Below, piece after piece: positions 37,032 through 47,467 of a stretch of 64,000 nucleotides of DNA. The DNA is from Antarcticirhabdus aurantiaca (lineage in GTDB: Bacteria; Pseudomonadota; Alphaproteobacteria; Rhizobiales; Rhizobiaceae), in contig NZ_VTOM01000028.1 in assembly GCF_009765365.1 (NCBI RefSeq), forward strand, positions 1 to 64,000, given 5' to 3'. Under the pieces are notes generated by a model, which was given only the letters and a program-made list of their open reading frames with translations, was not told where the DNA came from and searched no databases. A program made the translations under genes and the position numbers. Numbering within the stretch: the stretch's first letter is position 1; every line of letters starts with the position of its first letter.

Positions 37032-37055
37032 TGAGCTCGTCGCTGCCGTTTTTCC

Positions 37056-38531
<1,476 letters not shown>

Positions 38532-38590
38532 GGGGAACGGCCTCGTCTGGCGGACTTCGTGCCCCCGGAATACGCCTCTCCCCGCCGCGG

Positions 38591-39985
38591 TCAAACCACG
38601 GCTGCGACCTCGCGCGTCGGTCCCGGCGTGGCAATGCGGGCGGCCACCGTCTGGGCGAGGCTCGCGCACTGCACGCGGATGTCGGGGATCGCCGTGATCT
38701 CCCAGAACCGCGCCTTGGTGAGCGGCCCGACGGCGAAGATCCGCGGTGAGGCCTGTCCGTCCCCGTTGATGAGCGCGCAGCTTGCGTCGACGTCGAGCCC
38801 GAGCCGCAGCGGATCGGTGCGCGCGAGCCCGCGCGACACGAGCCGGCCGGCGAGGCTCGACGCGTCCGCCGCCGGGTCGCGCAGGATCCCCGTGCCGTCG
38901 AGGACGTGGTGGAAGCCGCGCACCTCCTCCGCGCCCCCGCGCAGTCGGATGCGCGCCGCCTTGCGCCCGTCCTCGCCCGCCTCGACGCCGAGGAGGCGGC
39001 CGGCGCGGATCGCCAGCCGTTCGGTCGCCACGGCCGCCCGGATCGACTGCTCGGCTTCCGGCGGCATGCGGTGGCGGTGCACCTCCCAATAGGTGCGGGC
39101 GTGGCGGATGAAGCGCGTCTTGGCGCTCAGCGGCAGGGCCTGCCAGAGGGTCTGCGTGTGCGGGCGAAGCGCGTCGACGACGTCGCGCCAGTCGCGTCCC
39201 TCACTCGCCGCCCAGCGCACCGTGTCGCGCAGCCAGTGCAGCAGGAAGGAGGTCTGGGTGCCGAAGGGGATATCGGCGGCGTCGAGCTTCAAGGGATGCG
39301 AGCGGCGGTGGACCTGCGGCAGGAGCCCGTGGCGCGACAGCGCCAGGATGCGCCCGCGGTGCTTGGCGCGCGACAGCGCCACCACCGTGTCGATCATCGA
39401 GAGCCCGGTGCCGAGGATCAGGACGTCGTCCGTTTCATTGACGCCGAGTTCGGCCGGCGAGGACCAGCAGCTTCCATAGGGCGCGCTCGCGCCGGCCGCG
39501 GGAACCGCGTGGCCGGTGGCCAGCACCGCCGCCTGGCCGATCTCGGTCCGCCCGTCATCGAGAACCACCGCGACGCCCGTCGCGGTCTCCGACACATCGA
39601 CGGCGCTTGCCTGGATCCATTGCAGCCGCCCGTCGCCGCCGAGCTCCGGCAGCCAGGGCGCGACGAGGTCGGCGAGATAGCGCCGGTAGAGCCGGCGCGA
39701 CACGAAGCAGAAGGGATCGGAGCAGTCGAGATCCGCCGCCGCGCCGCTCTGGAGGAGCCAGCGCCAGAAATGGTCGGGGTCCTCGGGATAGGCGCTCATC
39801 GAGCCCGCGCGCGTGTTGAGGAGGTGGGCGGGCTCGTCGGTGGAATAAGCGAGGCCGGCGCCGATCGCCTCGCGCGGCTCGATGATGGCGACGCGCAACC
39901 GTCCACCGGTCTCGCCGAGAAGGCGGGCGGCGAGGATGATCCCGCTCGCGCCTCCGCCGACGATCACGACGCGGCCGGCGCTCAC
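38591..39985 (-). CDS. FAD/NAD(P)-binding protein (NAD_binding_9 type)
   Basis: The 464-residue protein begins with an FAD-binding [18 protein letters not shown], then [28 protein letters not shown] and [10 protein letters not shown], which are typical of the FAD-NAD(P)-binding family that includes HcrB- and EthD-neighbour proteins of unknown reaction. A second dinucleotide motif is at [17 protein letters not shown]. It lies 25 bases after the end of an Rrf2 regulator gene on the same strand and is probably co-transcribed with it, so its expression may follow an iron-sulfur or redox signal. Confidence 0.82.
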   Translation of the reverse strand: MSAGRVVIVGGGASGIILAARLLGETGGRLRVAIIEPREAIGAGLAYSTDEPAHLLNTRAGSMSAYPEDPDHFWRWLLQSGAAADLDCSDPFCFVSRRLYRRYLADLVAPWLPELGGDGRLQWIQASAVDVSETATGVAVVLDDGRTEIGQAAVLATGHAVPAAGASAPYGSCWSSPAELGVNETDDVLILGTGLSMIDTVVALSRAKHRGRILALSRHGLLPQVHRRSHPLKLDAADIPFGTQTSFLLHWLRDTVRWAASEGRDWRDVVDALRPHTQTLWQALPLSAKTRFIRHARTYWEVHRHRMPPEAEQSIRAAVATERLAIRAGRLLGVEAGEDGRKAARIRLRGGAEEVRGFHHVLDGTGILRDPAADASSLAGRLVSRGLARTDPLRLGLDVDASCALINGDGQASPRIFAVGPLTKARFWEITAIPDIRVQCASLAQTVAARIATPGPTREVAAVV

Positions 39986-40010
39986 GACCGGCCTCCCGCG
40001 GATGCCGGGA

Positions 40011-40475
40011 TCAGGCGTTCAGCGCGAGTTCCCGGGACTGCGAATCCTCGTCCAGGAGACCCGGCATGGCCGCGAGTTCCGCGAGCGTGCGATTGTCGAG
40101 CACCGCCGAGATGGCGTTGCGCACTTCCAGCATCACGAGGCGCACCGCGCAGGCTTCCTCGTCCCGGCAGTCGTCGCAGCGTCGATAGGCGGTCCGGCTG
40201 GCGCAGGGGATCGGGGCGAGTGGCCCGTCGAGGACGCGCAGGACGTGGCCAACCCGGATGTCCGCCGCCGAGCGCGACAGGGCGTAGCCGCCCCCGCGCC
40301 CCTTGCGGGCGTGAACGAAGCCGGCATTCCTGAGCTCGCCCAGGATCGCGTCCAGGAACTTCTTCGAGATGGAGTGCGAGCGGGCGATCTCCTCCGACAG
40401 CGTCAACCGGCCGTCCGGGGCGCCGGCCAGGTGCACCATGGCCTTCAGCCCGTACTTGCCCTTCATCGTCAGCAT
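40011..40475 (-). CDS. Rrf2 family transcriptional regulator with four clustered cysteines
   Basis: The 154-residue protein starts MKGKYGLKAMVHLA (from Met4), has the Rrf2 winged helix (SISKKFLDAILGELRNAGFV, RKGRGGGYAL) and then Cys91, Cys100, Cys103 and Cys109. Rrf2 proteins such as IscR, NsrR and RirA bind Fe-S clusters with three cysteines in this region; the extra one and the spacing make the exact subtype unclear. A perfect 10-bp inverted repeat lies just upstream and may be its own operator. The FAD protein gene follows in the same direction. Confidence 0.9.
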   Translation of the reverse strand: MLTMKGKYGLKAMVHLAGAPDGRLTLSEEIARSHSISKKFLDAILGELRNAGFVHARKGRGGGYALSRSAADIRVGHVLRVLDGPLAPIPCASRTAYRRCDDCRDEEACAVRLVMLEVRNAISAVLDNRTLAELAAMPGLLDEDSQSRELALNA

Positions 40476-40492
40476 CGTCGTCCTGCCTGCAC

Positions 40493-40524
40493 GCGAACTC
40501 GAACGTCCCTTCTATCGAGTTCGC
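40493..40524 (-). promoter_or_regulatory. Perfect inverted repeat upstream of the Rrf2 gene, likely operator
   Basis: GCGAACTCGA (40493-40502) and TCGAGTTCGC (40515-40524) are exact inverses separated by 12 bases. The dyad starts 18 bases before the Rrf2 start codon. The length and symmetry fit binding of a regulator dimer, most simply Rrf2 autoregulation. Confidence 0.6.
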
Positions 40525-40637
40525 ATATAGACAATTGCGTAGGGATGCGCCAGCGCCGGGGCTGCGCGGACCGCCGGAAACGGTGGATGCCTGCCCGAGC
40601 CACGACAGCCAGAGGCGAAAACCGCCCGCCGCGGCCA

Positions 40638-40856
40638 TCAGTCGGCAAGCGCCGCGAGCGCGGTGTGCGCCCTCGGCTCCGGATGGCTCTCGGCCTGCCC
40701 CGGGGCCAGGCCGAAGAGGAGCGTGAGGATCAACCCGAAGGAGCCGGCCGTCCAGGCGAGGTCGCGCCAGAGGCCGGCGGCAGGCAGGGCCGCCCGGCCG
40801 CCGCGCGAGCGCGAGGCGGCGGAAGCGGATGCAGGCCGGTCGATGGTGTCTGACAT
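40638..40856 (-). CDS. Small single-pass membrane protein
   Basis: The 72-residue frame begins MSDTIDRPASASAASRSRGG and has one hydrophobic segment, LAWTAGSFGLILTLLFGLAPG (about residues 33-53), followed by a short polar tail. It ends 163 bases before the Rrf2 gene on the same strand. It is not recognised. GC bias suits a gene, but no Shine-Dalgarno sequence is obvious, so it may also be a chance frame. Confidence 0.45.
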   Translation of the reverse strand: MSDTIDRPASASAASRSRGGRAALPAAGLWRDLAWTAGSFGLILTLLFGLAPGQAESHPEPRAHTALAALAD

Positions 40857-41157
40857 GGTCGCTCAGTCCCGTCGTTGAACGTTTATCAAACGCTACGCAG
40901 CCCGATGCCGGGCGGAAAGAAACGAAATGTCTATTCAGGTGCTATAATGAGTAGCCTTTTTCCGTCGATGGGCAAGGGGGCGCTTCGCAGCGGACAAGAA
41001 TGCGCGTCCCCTGCGCGGGGATCCCGGTCCCCGCCGCCGACCGGCCATTTCGCCCCATCCCCTTCCTTGAGCCATCCCCGTCCGCCCGCTACGCTCGCGT
41101 CGCCGCGCCGGATCGCGCGGCCAAACGAGACGCGAACGAACGGCGCCCTTGGTGGAA
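40857..41157. promoter_or_regulatory. Intergenic region with two dyads and a TATAAT box
   Basis: TTGAACGTTTATCAA (40875-40889) is a dyad resembling an FNR/FixK box but with one extra central base; it lies 18 bases before the small minus-strand gene. CTATTCA and TGAGTAG (about 40931-40954) form an imperfect dyad around TATAAT (40943-40948), a perfect -10 box on the plus strand without a clear -35. The GMC oxidoreductase gene begins 209 bases further on. No gene is visible here. Confidence 0.4.
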
Positions 41158-42759
41158 ATGGAATACGACTTCATCGTTGCGGGGGCGGGCTCCGCCGGCT
41201 GCGTCCTCGCCAACCGCCTGTCGGCGAACCCCAGGCATCGCGTGCTGCTCCTGGAAGGGGGCGGGCGCGACAACTGGATCTGGTTCCACGTCCCCGTCGG
41301 CTATCTCTTCGCCATCGGCAATCCGCGCGCCGACTGGATGTTCAAGACCAGTGCCGAGGCGGGCCTCAACGGGCGCGTCCTCGCCTATCCCCGCGGCAAG
41401 GTGCTCGGCGGCTCCTCGGCCATCAACGCCATGATCTACATGCGCGGGCAGGCCGCCGACTACGACCACTGGCGCCAGCTGGGGCTTCCCGGCTGGGGCT
41501 GGGACGACGTCCTTCCCGTCTTCAAGGCGCTCGAAGACCACATGGATGGGCCGAGCGCGTTCCACGGCTCAGGGGGCGAGTGGCGCGTCGAGCACCCGCG
41601 CGTCACCTGGGACATCCTCGACCGCGTGCGCGACGCGGCCGAAGCCGCCGGGGTCCCGAAGATCCCCGACTTCAACACCGGCGACAACGAGGGCTCCTCC
41701 TATTTCCAGGTGAACCAGCGGAACGGCCGCCGCTGGAGCGCCGCGCGCGGCTTCCTCAAGCCCGCCCTGAAGCGCCCGAACCTCCACGTCGAGACGGGCG
41801 TCACCGTCGACCGGGTGCGCATCGAGAACGGTCGCGCGGTCGCCGTCGAGTACCACGTCGGCTCCGAGCGGCGGGTGGCCAAGGCGCGGGCCGAGATCGT
41901 CCTCTCCGCCGGCGCGGTCGGCTCGCCGGCGATCCTGGAGCGCTCCGGCATCGGCGACGGCGCGCGCCTGGGCAGCCTCGGCATCGAGACCGTCCACCAC
42001 AGCCCCGGCGTCGGCGAGAACCTCCAGGACCACCTGCAGATCCGGCCGATCTATCGCGTCGACGGCATCCGCACGCTCAACTCCGACTACGCCAACCTTT
42101 TCCGCCGCGCGATGATGGGCGTCGACTACGCGCTCCGCCGCCGCGGCGCGCTGACGATGGCGCCGAGCCAGGTCGGCGCCTTCGTCAAATCCTCGCCGCG
42201 CTACGCCACGGCCAACCTCGAATTCCACTTCCAGCCGCTCTCGCTCGACAGCTGGGGCTCGGGGCTCCACCCCTACGGCGCCTTCACCGCCAGCGTCTGC
42301 AACCTCCGCCCGACGAGCCGCGGCAGCGTCCACGTGACCGGAGCGGACGCCGCCGAGCCGCCCGTCATCGCGCCGAACTACCTCGCGACCGAGGAGGACC
42401 GCGAGGTCGCGGTCGACAGCCTGAAATGGGCGCGCCGGATCGTCGAGCAGCCGCCGCTCGCGCCCTATCGCCCGCAGGAGATGAAGCCCGGCCCGGAGGT
42501 CGCGACCGACGCCGAGCTGCTGCGCGCCGCGGGCGACCTCGGCACCACGATCTTCCACCCCGTCGGCACGGTGCGCATGGGCGCGGAGGGCGATGCCGGC
42601 GCCGTTCTCGACGCGCGGCTGCGGCTGCGCGGCGTCGAGCGCCTGCGCGTCGCCGACGCCTCCGTCATGCCGACCATCACCTCCGGCAACACCAACTCGC
42701 CGACCATCATGATCGCGGAGAAGGCGGCGCGGATGATCCTGGAGGATGCGAGGGCCTAG
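41158..42759 (+). CDS. GMC family oxidoreductase (choline dehydrogenase-like)
   Basis: The 533-residue flavoprotein begins with the FAD site YDFIVAGAGSAGCVLANRL and has KVLGGSSAINAMIYMRGQ, a GMC signature, AGAVGSPAILERSGIG (second signature) and the catalytic His in TIFHPVGTVRMG with Asn in SGNTNSPTIMIAEKAA. GMC members oxidise alcohols such as choline, ethanol derivatives or glycol ethers. It is related to BetA, and betB lies upstream, but it is not in one operon with it and the substrate is uncertain. ATG 41158 is chosen; GTG 41152 is an alternative. Confidence 0.9.
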   Translation: MEYDFIVAGAGSAGCVLANRLSANPRHRVLLLEGGGRDNWIWFHVPVGYLFAIGNPRADWMFKTSAEAGLNGRVLAYPRGKVLGGSSAINAMIYMRGQAADYDHWRQLGLPGWGWDDVLPVFKALEDHMDGPSAFHGSGGEWRVEHPRVTWDILDRVRDAAEAAGVPKIPDFNTGDNEGSSYFQVNQRNGRRWSAARGFLKPALKRPNLHVETGVTVDRVRIENGRAVAVEYHVGSERRVAKARAEIVLSAGAVGSPAILERSGIGDGARLGSLGIETVHHSPGVGENLQDHLQIRPIYRVDGIRTLNSDYANLFRRAMMGVDYALRRRGALTMAPSQVGAFVKSSPRYATANLEFHFQPLSLDSWGSGLHPYGAFTASVCNLRPTSRGSVHVTGADAAEPPVIAPNYLATEEDREVAVDSLKWARRIVEQPPLAPYRPQEMKPGPEVATDAELLRAAGDLGTTIFHPVGTVRMGAEGDAGAVLDARLRLRGVERLRVADASVMPTITSGNTNSPTIMIAEKAARMILEDARA

Positions 42760-43121
42760 CCGCCCCGCCGGCCGCGCCGCGGGGCCGGCTCGCCGGAGCT
42801 GACCTTCCGCGTCGGGGCGTGGAAGTCCGGCGGCTTGCTCGCGATCCAGTCGAGGAAGCGCGCCATCTCGGGATCGTCCGACAAGGGCTCGCCGCTCTCG
42901 GCGCGGCGGGCGAGCTCGACATTGGTGAAGCAGGCGTGGATGGTGCGGTGGCAGATCGGGTGGACCGGCACGGTCTCGCGCCCGCCGCGGCTCTTGGGGA
43001 AGGGGTGGTGCCACTCCACGCGCTTGCCGAGCGGCCGTCCGCAGAGCCAGCAGGGCTCGGGAACCGGCGCCTCGCGCTGTCCCGGCCAGCCGTCCTCGAA
43101 CCCCCGATGCTTGCGCGCCAT
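42756..43121 (-). CDS. HNH endonuclease family protein
   Basis: The 121-residue protein has the HNH fold signs: a zinc knuckle PCWLCG (Cys24, Cys27), then EWHHPFPKSRGG (His38-His39), HPICHRTIHACFT (Cys57, His58, His62). It is a small stand-alone HNH protein, with a basic, disordered tail (RRGRRGG). Such proteins occur widely in alphaproteobacteria; the target is unknown. It has no mobile-element neighbours. The gene converges with the GMC gene, the stop codons overlapping. Confidence 0.82.
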   Translation of the reverse strand: MARKHRGFEDGWPGQREAPVPEPCWLCGRPLGKRVEWHHPFPKSRGGRETVPVHPICHRTIHACFTNVELARRAESGEPLSDDPEMARFLDWIASKPPDFHAPTRKVSSGEPAPRRGRRGG

Positions 43122-43290
43122 GCCCGCTCCCCATTGCCGCCGCTTCGATAGGTGCGGCGCGCCCTTTCCCGGATCAATGCGACACGCCGCCCGCCGTTGC
43201 TGATGGGGCGGACGGGGCTATCTTCCGCCGGCCGGAGCCGGGTGCCCTCCGGCCGCTTCGTTTCTCCTCCGGCGCCGGAACGGGCATGAC

Positions 43291-44541
43291 ATGGCAGGCA
43301 CGTGCGACGTCGCGATCATCGGAGCGGGAGCGGCGGGCCTCGGCGCGGCGCGGGCCCTGTCGGGCCACGGCCTCGGCGTCATTCTCCTCGACGCGCGCGA
43401 CCGGCTCGGCGGGCGCGCCCACACGGTGACGCTCGGCGAAGGCCTGCCGCTCGACCGGGGCTGCGGCTGGCTCCACTCGGCCGACCGCAATCCGCTGGCG
43501 CCCCTCGTCGAAGCCGCGGGCTTCGCGATCGACCGCACCCGTCCCGCCTGGTCCCGGCAGAGTTTCGACCTCGGCTTCCCCAAGGCCGAGCAGGAGGCCT
43601 TCGCGGCCGCCTTCGACGCCTTCGAGGAGCGTCTCGAAGCCGCGGCCGCGACGGGCGAGGACGCTTCCGCGGCGGACTGCTTCGAGCCGGGTGGTCGCTG
43701 GAACCCGCTGATGGACGCCGTCAGCTCCTATTACAACGGCGCCGAATATGACCGCGTCTCGGTCATCGACTATGCCCGCTACGTCGATACCGGCGTCAAC
43801 TGGCGGGTGCGCGACGGCTACGGCGCCGGCCTCCTGGCGCTCGCATCGACGGGCGCGCGCGCGGTTCTCGACTGCGCCGTGTCGGATCTCGCGCTGACGG
43901 CCGAGGGCGTCGCGATCGAGACGGCGCGCGGCACCCTGCACGCCCGCCGCGCGATCGTCGCTGTCCCGACGCCGCATCTCGCCAGCGGACGCGTTTCGCT
44001 GCCGCGGGAGGCCTCCGACAAGGCCGATCTCGCCGCCGGCCTGCCGCTCGGCCTCGCCAACAAGGTGTTCCTCGCCCTCGACGCGGCCGACGTCGAGGCG
44101 CTGCCGTCGGACGGGCACCTCTTCGGACGCACCGATCGCGCGGAGACCGGGAGCTACCATCTGCGGCCGTTCGGGCGGCCCTACATCGAATGCTTCCTCG
44201 GCGGCCGCCACGCCCGGACGCTCGAAGAGGCCGGGGAGGGCGCGGCCGGCGCCTTCGCCGTGGAGGAACTGACGGCGCTGCTCGGCGCGGATCTCGGCCG
44301 GCGGCTGCGGGTTCTCGGCGAGACCGCCTGGGGGCAGGACCCATACGCGCTCGGCTCCTACTCCCACGCCGAGCCCGGCCGGGCGGAAGACCGCGAGGCG
44401 CTGGCGCAGCCGGTCGCGGATCGCTTGTTCTTCGCGGGAGAGGCGACGCACCCCCAAGCCTTTTCCACGGCGCACGGCGCCTGGGAAACCGGCTTGCGGG
44501 CGGCGAGGGAGGTTCTGGCGTCGCTCGGCGCCACGCGCTGA
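43291..44541 (+). CDS. FAD-dependent amine oxidase-like protein
   Basis: The 416-residue flavoprotein has the FAD-binding VAIIGAGAAGLGAARALSG, the follow-up DARDRLGGRAHTVTL, and the C-terminal FAD contact ADRLFFAGEATHPQAFSTAHGAWETGLRA region, which together define the flavin monoamine oxidase family. QDPYALGSYSHAEPG is also typical. It could oxidise an amine or polyamine; the substrate is unknown. No signal peptide is seen. A GC-rich hairpin follows it at about 44560-44597. Confidence 0.88.
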   Translation: MAGTCDVAIIGAGAAGLGAARALSGHGLGVILLDARDRLGGRAHTVTLGEGLPLDRGCGWLHSADRNPLAPLVEAAGFAIDRTRPAWSRQSFDLGFPKAEQEAFAAAFDAFEERLEAAAATGEDASAADCFEPGGRWNPLMDAVSSYYNGAEYDRVSVIDYARYVDTGVNWRVRDGYGAGLLALASTGARAVLDCAVSDLALTAEGVAIETARGTLHARRAIVAVPTPHLASGRVSLPREASDKADLAAGLPLGLANKVFLALDAADVEALPSDGHLFGRTDRAETGSYHLRPFGRPYIECFLGGRHARTLEEAGEGAAGAFAVEELTALLGADLGRRLRVLGETAWGQDPYALGSYSHAEPGRAEDREALAQPVADRLFFAGEATHPQAFSTAHGAWETGLRAAREVLASLGATR

Positions 44542-44717
44542 CGAGGCGGTGAACCAGGGCGCGGCGGCCGCGGGCTCGAAGGCCCGCGCGCCGCCGCATC
44601 CTCGTCGTCGGGACCGAGGGGCAAGAACGGCCGACCCGGCGAAAGGTGCCGGACCCGCCTTGGGCGAAGCTGACTTAGATTGGTGTCCTTACTGACTGTC
44701 CGGCGAGTGCCGCCGGT

Positions 44718-46847
44718 TCAGCGCCCCTTCGCGGCGGTGACGAGCGGCGTCGTGCGGCGCACCGTGACGCGACGATTGGCCTGGGAGGCTCCGTTCGTCT
44801 TCACTTTTAGGAAGTCCTCGCCGTAGCCCTGCGTGTAGAGGTTCTGCGCCGGCACGCCGTAATAGCGCGTCAGCGCCTCCGCAACGGCGCGGGCGCGCCG
44901 GTCCGACAGGACGAGGTTGTCGCGGGCGCTGCCGACGGCGTCGGTGTGGCCCTCGATCAGGAAGGTCTCGGCCGGGTTGGCGCGAATCTGCTTCAGCATC
45001 GCGGCCGCCATGCCCTTCAGCCCCTGCGCCTGGCGCTTGTCGATCTTGGCCGAGCCCGTGGCGAAGCTCAGCTTGCCGAGCTCGACGCGGGGCAGCGTGT
45101 CGCGAAGGCGGGCCGAGCGCTTGACCTCGTCGATCGAGTAGAGGCGCCGCGCCTGCTCCACCGGCGGCTTCGACAGGAAGCGGTAGACCTCGTCCGCGTC
45201 GGTATCCTCGTAGGCGAGGACGTAGTAGCGGGCGGGGAAGCGCGGGCGCAGCGGGGGCAGGCGCCGGCCAACGTCCTCGTAGGTGATGGGACCGGCCGAA
45301 ACGTCGTACCAGGACAGGACGTACGGATTGCCGTAGCGGTCGTAATAGGTCCGCTCGACGATGTTGCCGTAGGCGTCGTAGACCGTCGTCACCACCGAGC
45401 CGTCGCGGTTGGTCGCCGCTTCCGAGTAGTAGCCGCCGTCGAGCCGCCGATAGGCGAAGTCGTCGTAGCCCCAGGCGGTCAGCCGCTCCTCGTAGCCGCG
45501 GTAGTCGTTGACGATCAGCGTGTCGTTCGACTCGTAGATGACCGTGTTGTTGATGGTGGTGGTGTTGATCGTCGTGTTGGTCTCGTTGACGATCACCGTC
45601 GTGTCGCCGGAGGGCTGGGCGAACTGCGGCGGCGTCGCCAGCGTCTCGCCGGGGGCGAAGCGTTCCTCGGCGAAGCTCTGGGGCAGGGCGAAGGCCTGAA
45701 CCGCCGCGTCCGAGGTCGGCGGGGGCGCCTCGCTGGCCGCGTCGGGCTCGGCTTGCGGCGCCTCGTCCAGCTTGGCGCTGTCGAAGAGCGGGGCGACGTC
45801 CTGCGGGGCGACGTCCTCGCCCACGGGCAGCGTTTCGGCGATCTCGCCGTCCGCGTCGAGTTCCGGCGCTTCCTCGGCCGCAGCTGCGACGTCGGCGGCG
45901 ATTTCGTCGGGCGACACCGCCGCCTCGGCAAGCCCCTCGTCGGCGAGAACGGTTTCCGCTTCTTCCGGCGCGTCGGGAGCCTCTTCGATCAGGGGCTCGC
46001 CGGCTTCCGCTTCCACCGTGGCCTCGACGGCCGCGTCGTCGGCCGCGGGGGACTCATCGCTCGCGCTCTCCTCGGTCGCGGCGCCCGTGTCGGATTCCGA
46101 CGCGGCATCGGCTTGCGCGGGTTCCTCCGCGGCATCAGCGGGCGCTTCGTCGGCGGCGGCTGCGTCGGCATCGGCTGCATCGGGATCGGCGGCGGCATCC
46201 TCGCTCGCCGGCTCCTCGGCCTGCGGCTCGTCCGTCGCGGTCTCGGCTTCAACCGGCTCGTCGGCCGCCGGCTCGCTCGCGGCGGGCTCTTCCGCCTGCT
46301 GTTCCTCTTCGACGGCGGGCTCCTCGGCCGCAGGCTCCGCCGCCTGCTGTTCCTCGAAGGACGGCTCCTCGGCGGGCGCGGGCTCCTCGTAGGCCGGCTC
46401 GTCCGGAGCCGCCTCCTCGATAGGGGCGGGCTCCTCGTAGGTCGGCTCGTCCGGAGCCTCCTCCTCGAAGACCGGCTCCTCCTGGGCGGGCTCCTCGTAA
46501 GCGGGCTCTTCCTGAACCGGTTCTTCGTAGGCGGGCTCCTCGGAGGGAGCGGGTTCCTCATAGGCCGGTTCGTCCTGAGCCGGCTCCTCGTAAACGGGCT
46601 CCTCGGCCGCCGGCTCCTCGTAGGCCGGTTCCTCGTAGGCCGGCTCGTCCTGGACGGGCTCTTCGTAAGCCGGCTCCTCGACGTATTCGCCACCGTCCTC
46701 CTGGGCCATCAGGAGGGGAGCCGGCCGGGCCGGGAAGGCGGCCGGGCCGAGATCGGGCATGGCCGTGCGCGCCCAGAGCGGGGCGGGCGCGAAGCTCGCG
46801 CCGAGAAGGAGGACGAGCGTCAGGCGCTGCAGGCGTGAGGACGGCAT
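44718..46847 (-). CDS. OmpA family protein with long acidic EEPAYEEP repeat region
   Basis: The 709-residue protein has a signal peptide (about 1-26), then an acidic, proline-rich region (about 55-390) made first of repeats such as EEPAYEEP and later of EEPA/ASDA-type text. A segment of about 430-590 (YEERLTAWGYDDFAYRRLDGG, VVTTVYDAYGNIVERTYYDR) follows, and the C-terminus is an OmpA peptidoglycan-binding domain: TGSAKIDKRQAQ, IEGHTDAVGSARDNLVLSDRRA and YGEDFLKVKTNGASQANRRV. It should anchor in the cell wall. The repeats probably form an extended, negatively charged spacer. The start at 46847 places the signal peptide at the N-terminus. Confidence 0.88.
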   Translation of the reverse strand: MPSSRLQRLTLVLLLGASFAPAPLWARTAMPDLGPAAFPARPAPLLMAQEDGGEYVEEPAYEEPVQDEPAYEEPAYEEPAAEEPVYEEPAQDEPAYEEPAPSEEPAYEEPVQEEPAYEEPAQEEPVFEEEAPDEPTYEEPAPIEEAAPDEPAYEEPAPAEEPSFEEQQAAEPAAEEPAVEEEQQAEEPAASEPAADEPVEAETATDEPQAEEPASEDAAADPDAADADAAAADEAPADAAEEPAQADAASESDTGAATEESASDESPAADDAAVEATVEAEAGEPLIEEAPDAPEEAETVLADEGLAEAAVSPDEIAADVAAAAEEAPELDADGEIAETLPVGEDVAPQDVAPLFDSAKLDEAPQAEPDAASEAPPPTSDAAVQAFALPQSFAEERFAPGETLATPPQFAQPSGDTTVIVNETNTTINTTTINNTVIYESNDTLIVNDYRGYEERLTAWGYDDFAYRRLDGGYYSEAATNRDGSVVTTVYDAYGNIVERTYYDRYGNPYVLSWYDVSAGPITYEDVGRRLPPLRPRFPARYYVLAYEDTDADEVYRFLSKPPVEQARRLYSIDEVKRSARLRDTLPRVELGKLSFATGSAKIDKRQAQGLKGMAAAMLKQIRANPAETFLIEGHTDAVGSARDNLVLSDRRARAVAEALTRYYGVPAQNLYTQGYGEDFLKVKTNGASQANRRVTVRRTTPLVTAAKGR

Positions 46848-46974
46848 GGAGGAATCCGGTGCTGGAAAAGGGCGCAGCGCGAGAACGGCCGCCCGCGCGG
46901 ACGGCATCGCGCCTCGGCTCGCAGGCGCGTCGACGAGCCGGGACGTTCGCGAAAAATGCTCGGAAGCGGCCGGC

Positions 46975-47304
46975 TCAGTCGGCCAGGCGCGTGCAGGCGA
47001 AGTTGTCGCCGCTCTCGTGGCTGAACCAGCCCATCTCGTCGCCGGTGAAGCCGGACAGGGTGATCATGTAGTCGTTGTCGAAGAACAGCGTGTAGGAGCC
47101 GTCGGTGCCTTCCTGGACCTCCCGGATCGGCAGCACCTCGGCGCCGTTATCGTAGGTCGTATCGGTGAAGGCGAACTCGGCCACCTCGCAGTTCCAGCGC
47201 CCGACGAAGGGCAGCTCGTCTCCGCCTTGCCCGAGGGCGGCGCCCGGCGCGCAAAGGCCGGCAAGGATGCCGAGCACGGGAACGAGGGTTTGCATGCGCT
47301 GCAT
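46975..47304 (-). CDS. Small secreted protein, family unknown
   Basis: The 109-residue protein starts at ATG 47304, eight bases after GGGAGG. It has a signal peptide (QTLVPVLGILAGLCAPGAALG), then FVGRWNCEVAEFAFTD and a final NFACTRL, so the mature protein keeps two cysteines that could form a disulfide. The pattern of strands (SYTLFFDNDYMITLSGF) suggests a small beta-sandwich or lipocalin-like fold. It is not recognised as a named family. Confidence 0.7.
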   Translation of the reverse strand: MQRMQTLVPVLGILAGLCAPGAALGQGGDELPFVGRWNCEVAEFAFTDTTYDNGAEVLPIREVQEGTDGSYTLFFDNDYMITLSGFTGDEMGWFSHESGDNFACTRLAD

Positions 47305-47467
47305 CGGACAGGCCTCCCAGCCGGGACGAGCCGAGCGCATTCCGCAGACGGCTTCGCAGCCACGTCTTTAGCCTGGCGACGATCCGCCCGCCATGTCCCG
47401 GTCGGACCGGCGGCGCGGATTCTTCGCTGGAATGGTTGAAGACCTGCGGACCTGCCGCGCGGACCGT

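Noticed and set aside
42756-43121. HNH gene as part of a phage, intein or restriction system
   Set aside because: It is a small stand-alone protein with no terminase, methyltransferase or integrase beside it, and its GC content matches the neighbours.
46100-46720. CRISPR-like or satellite array
   Set aside because: The short tandem units are in frame and encode the EEPAYEEP-type repeats of the OmpA protein; there are no spacers.
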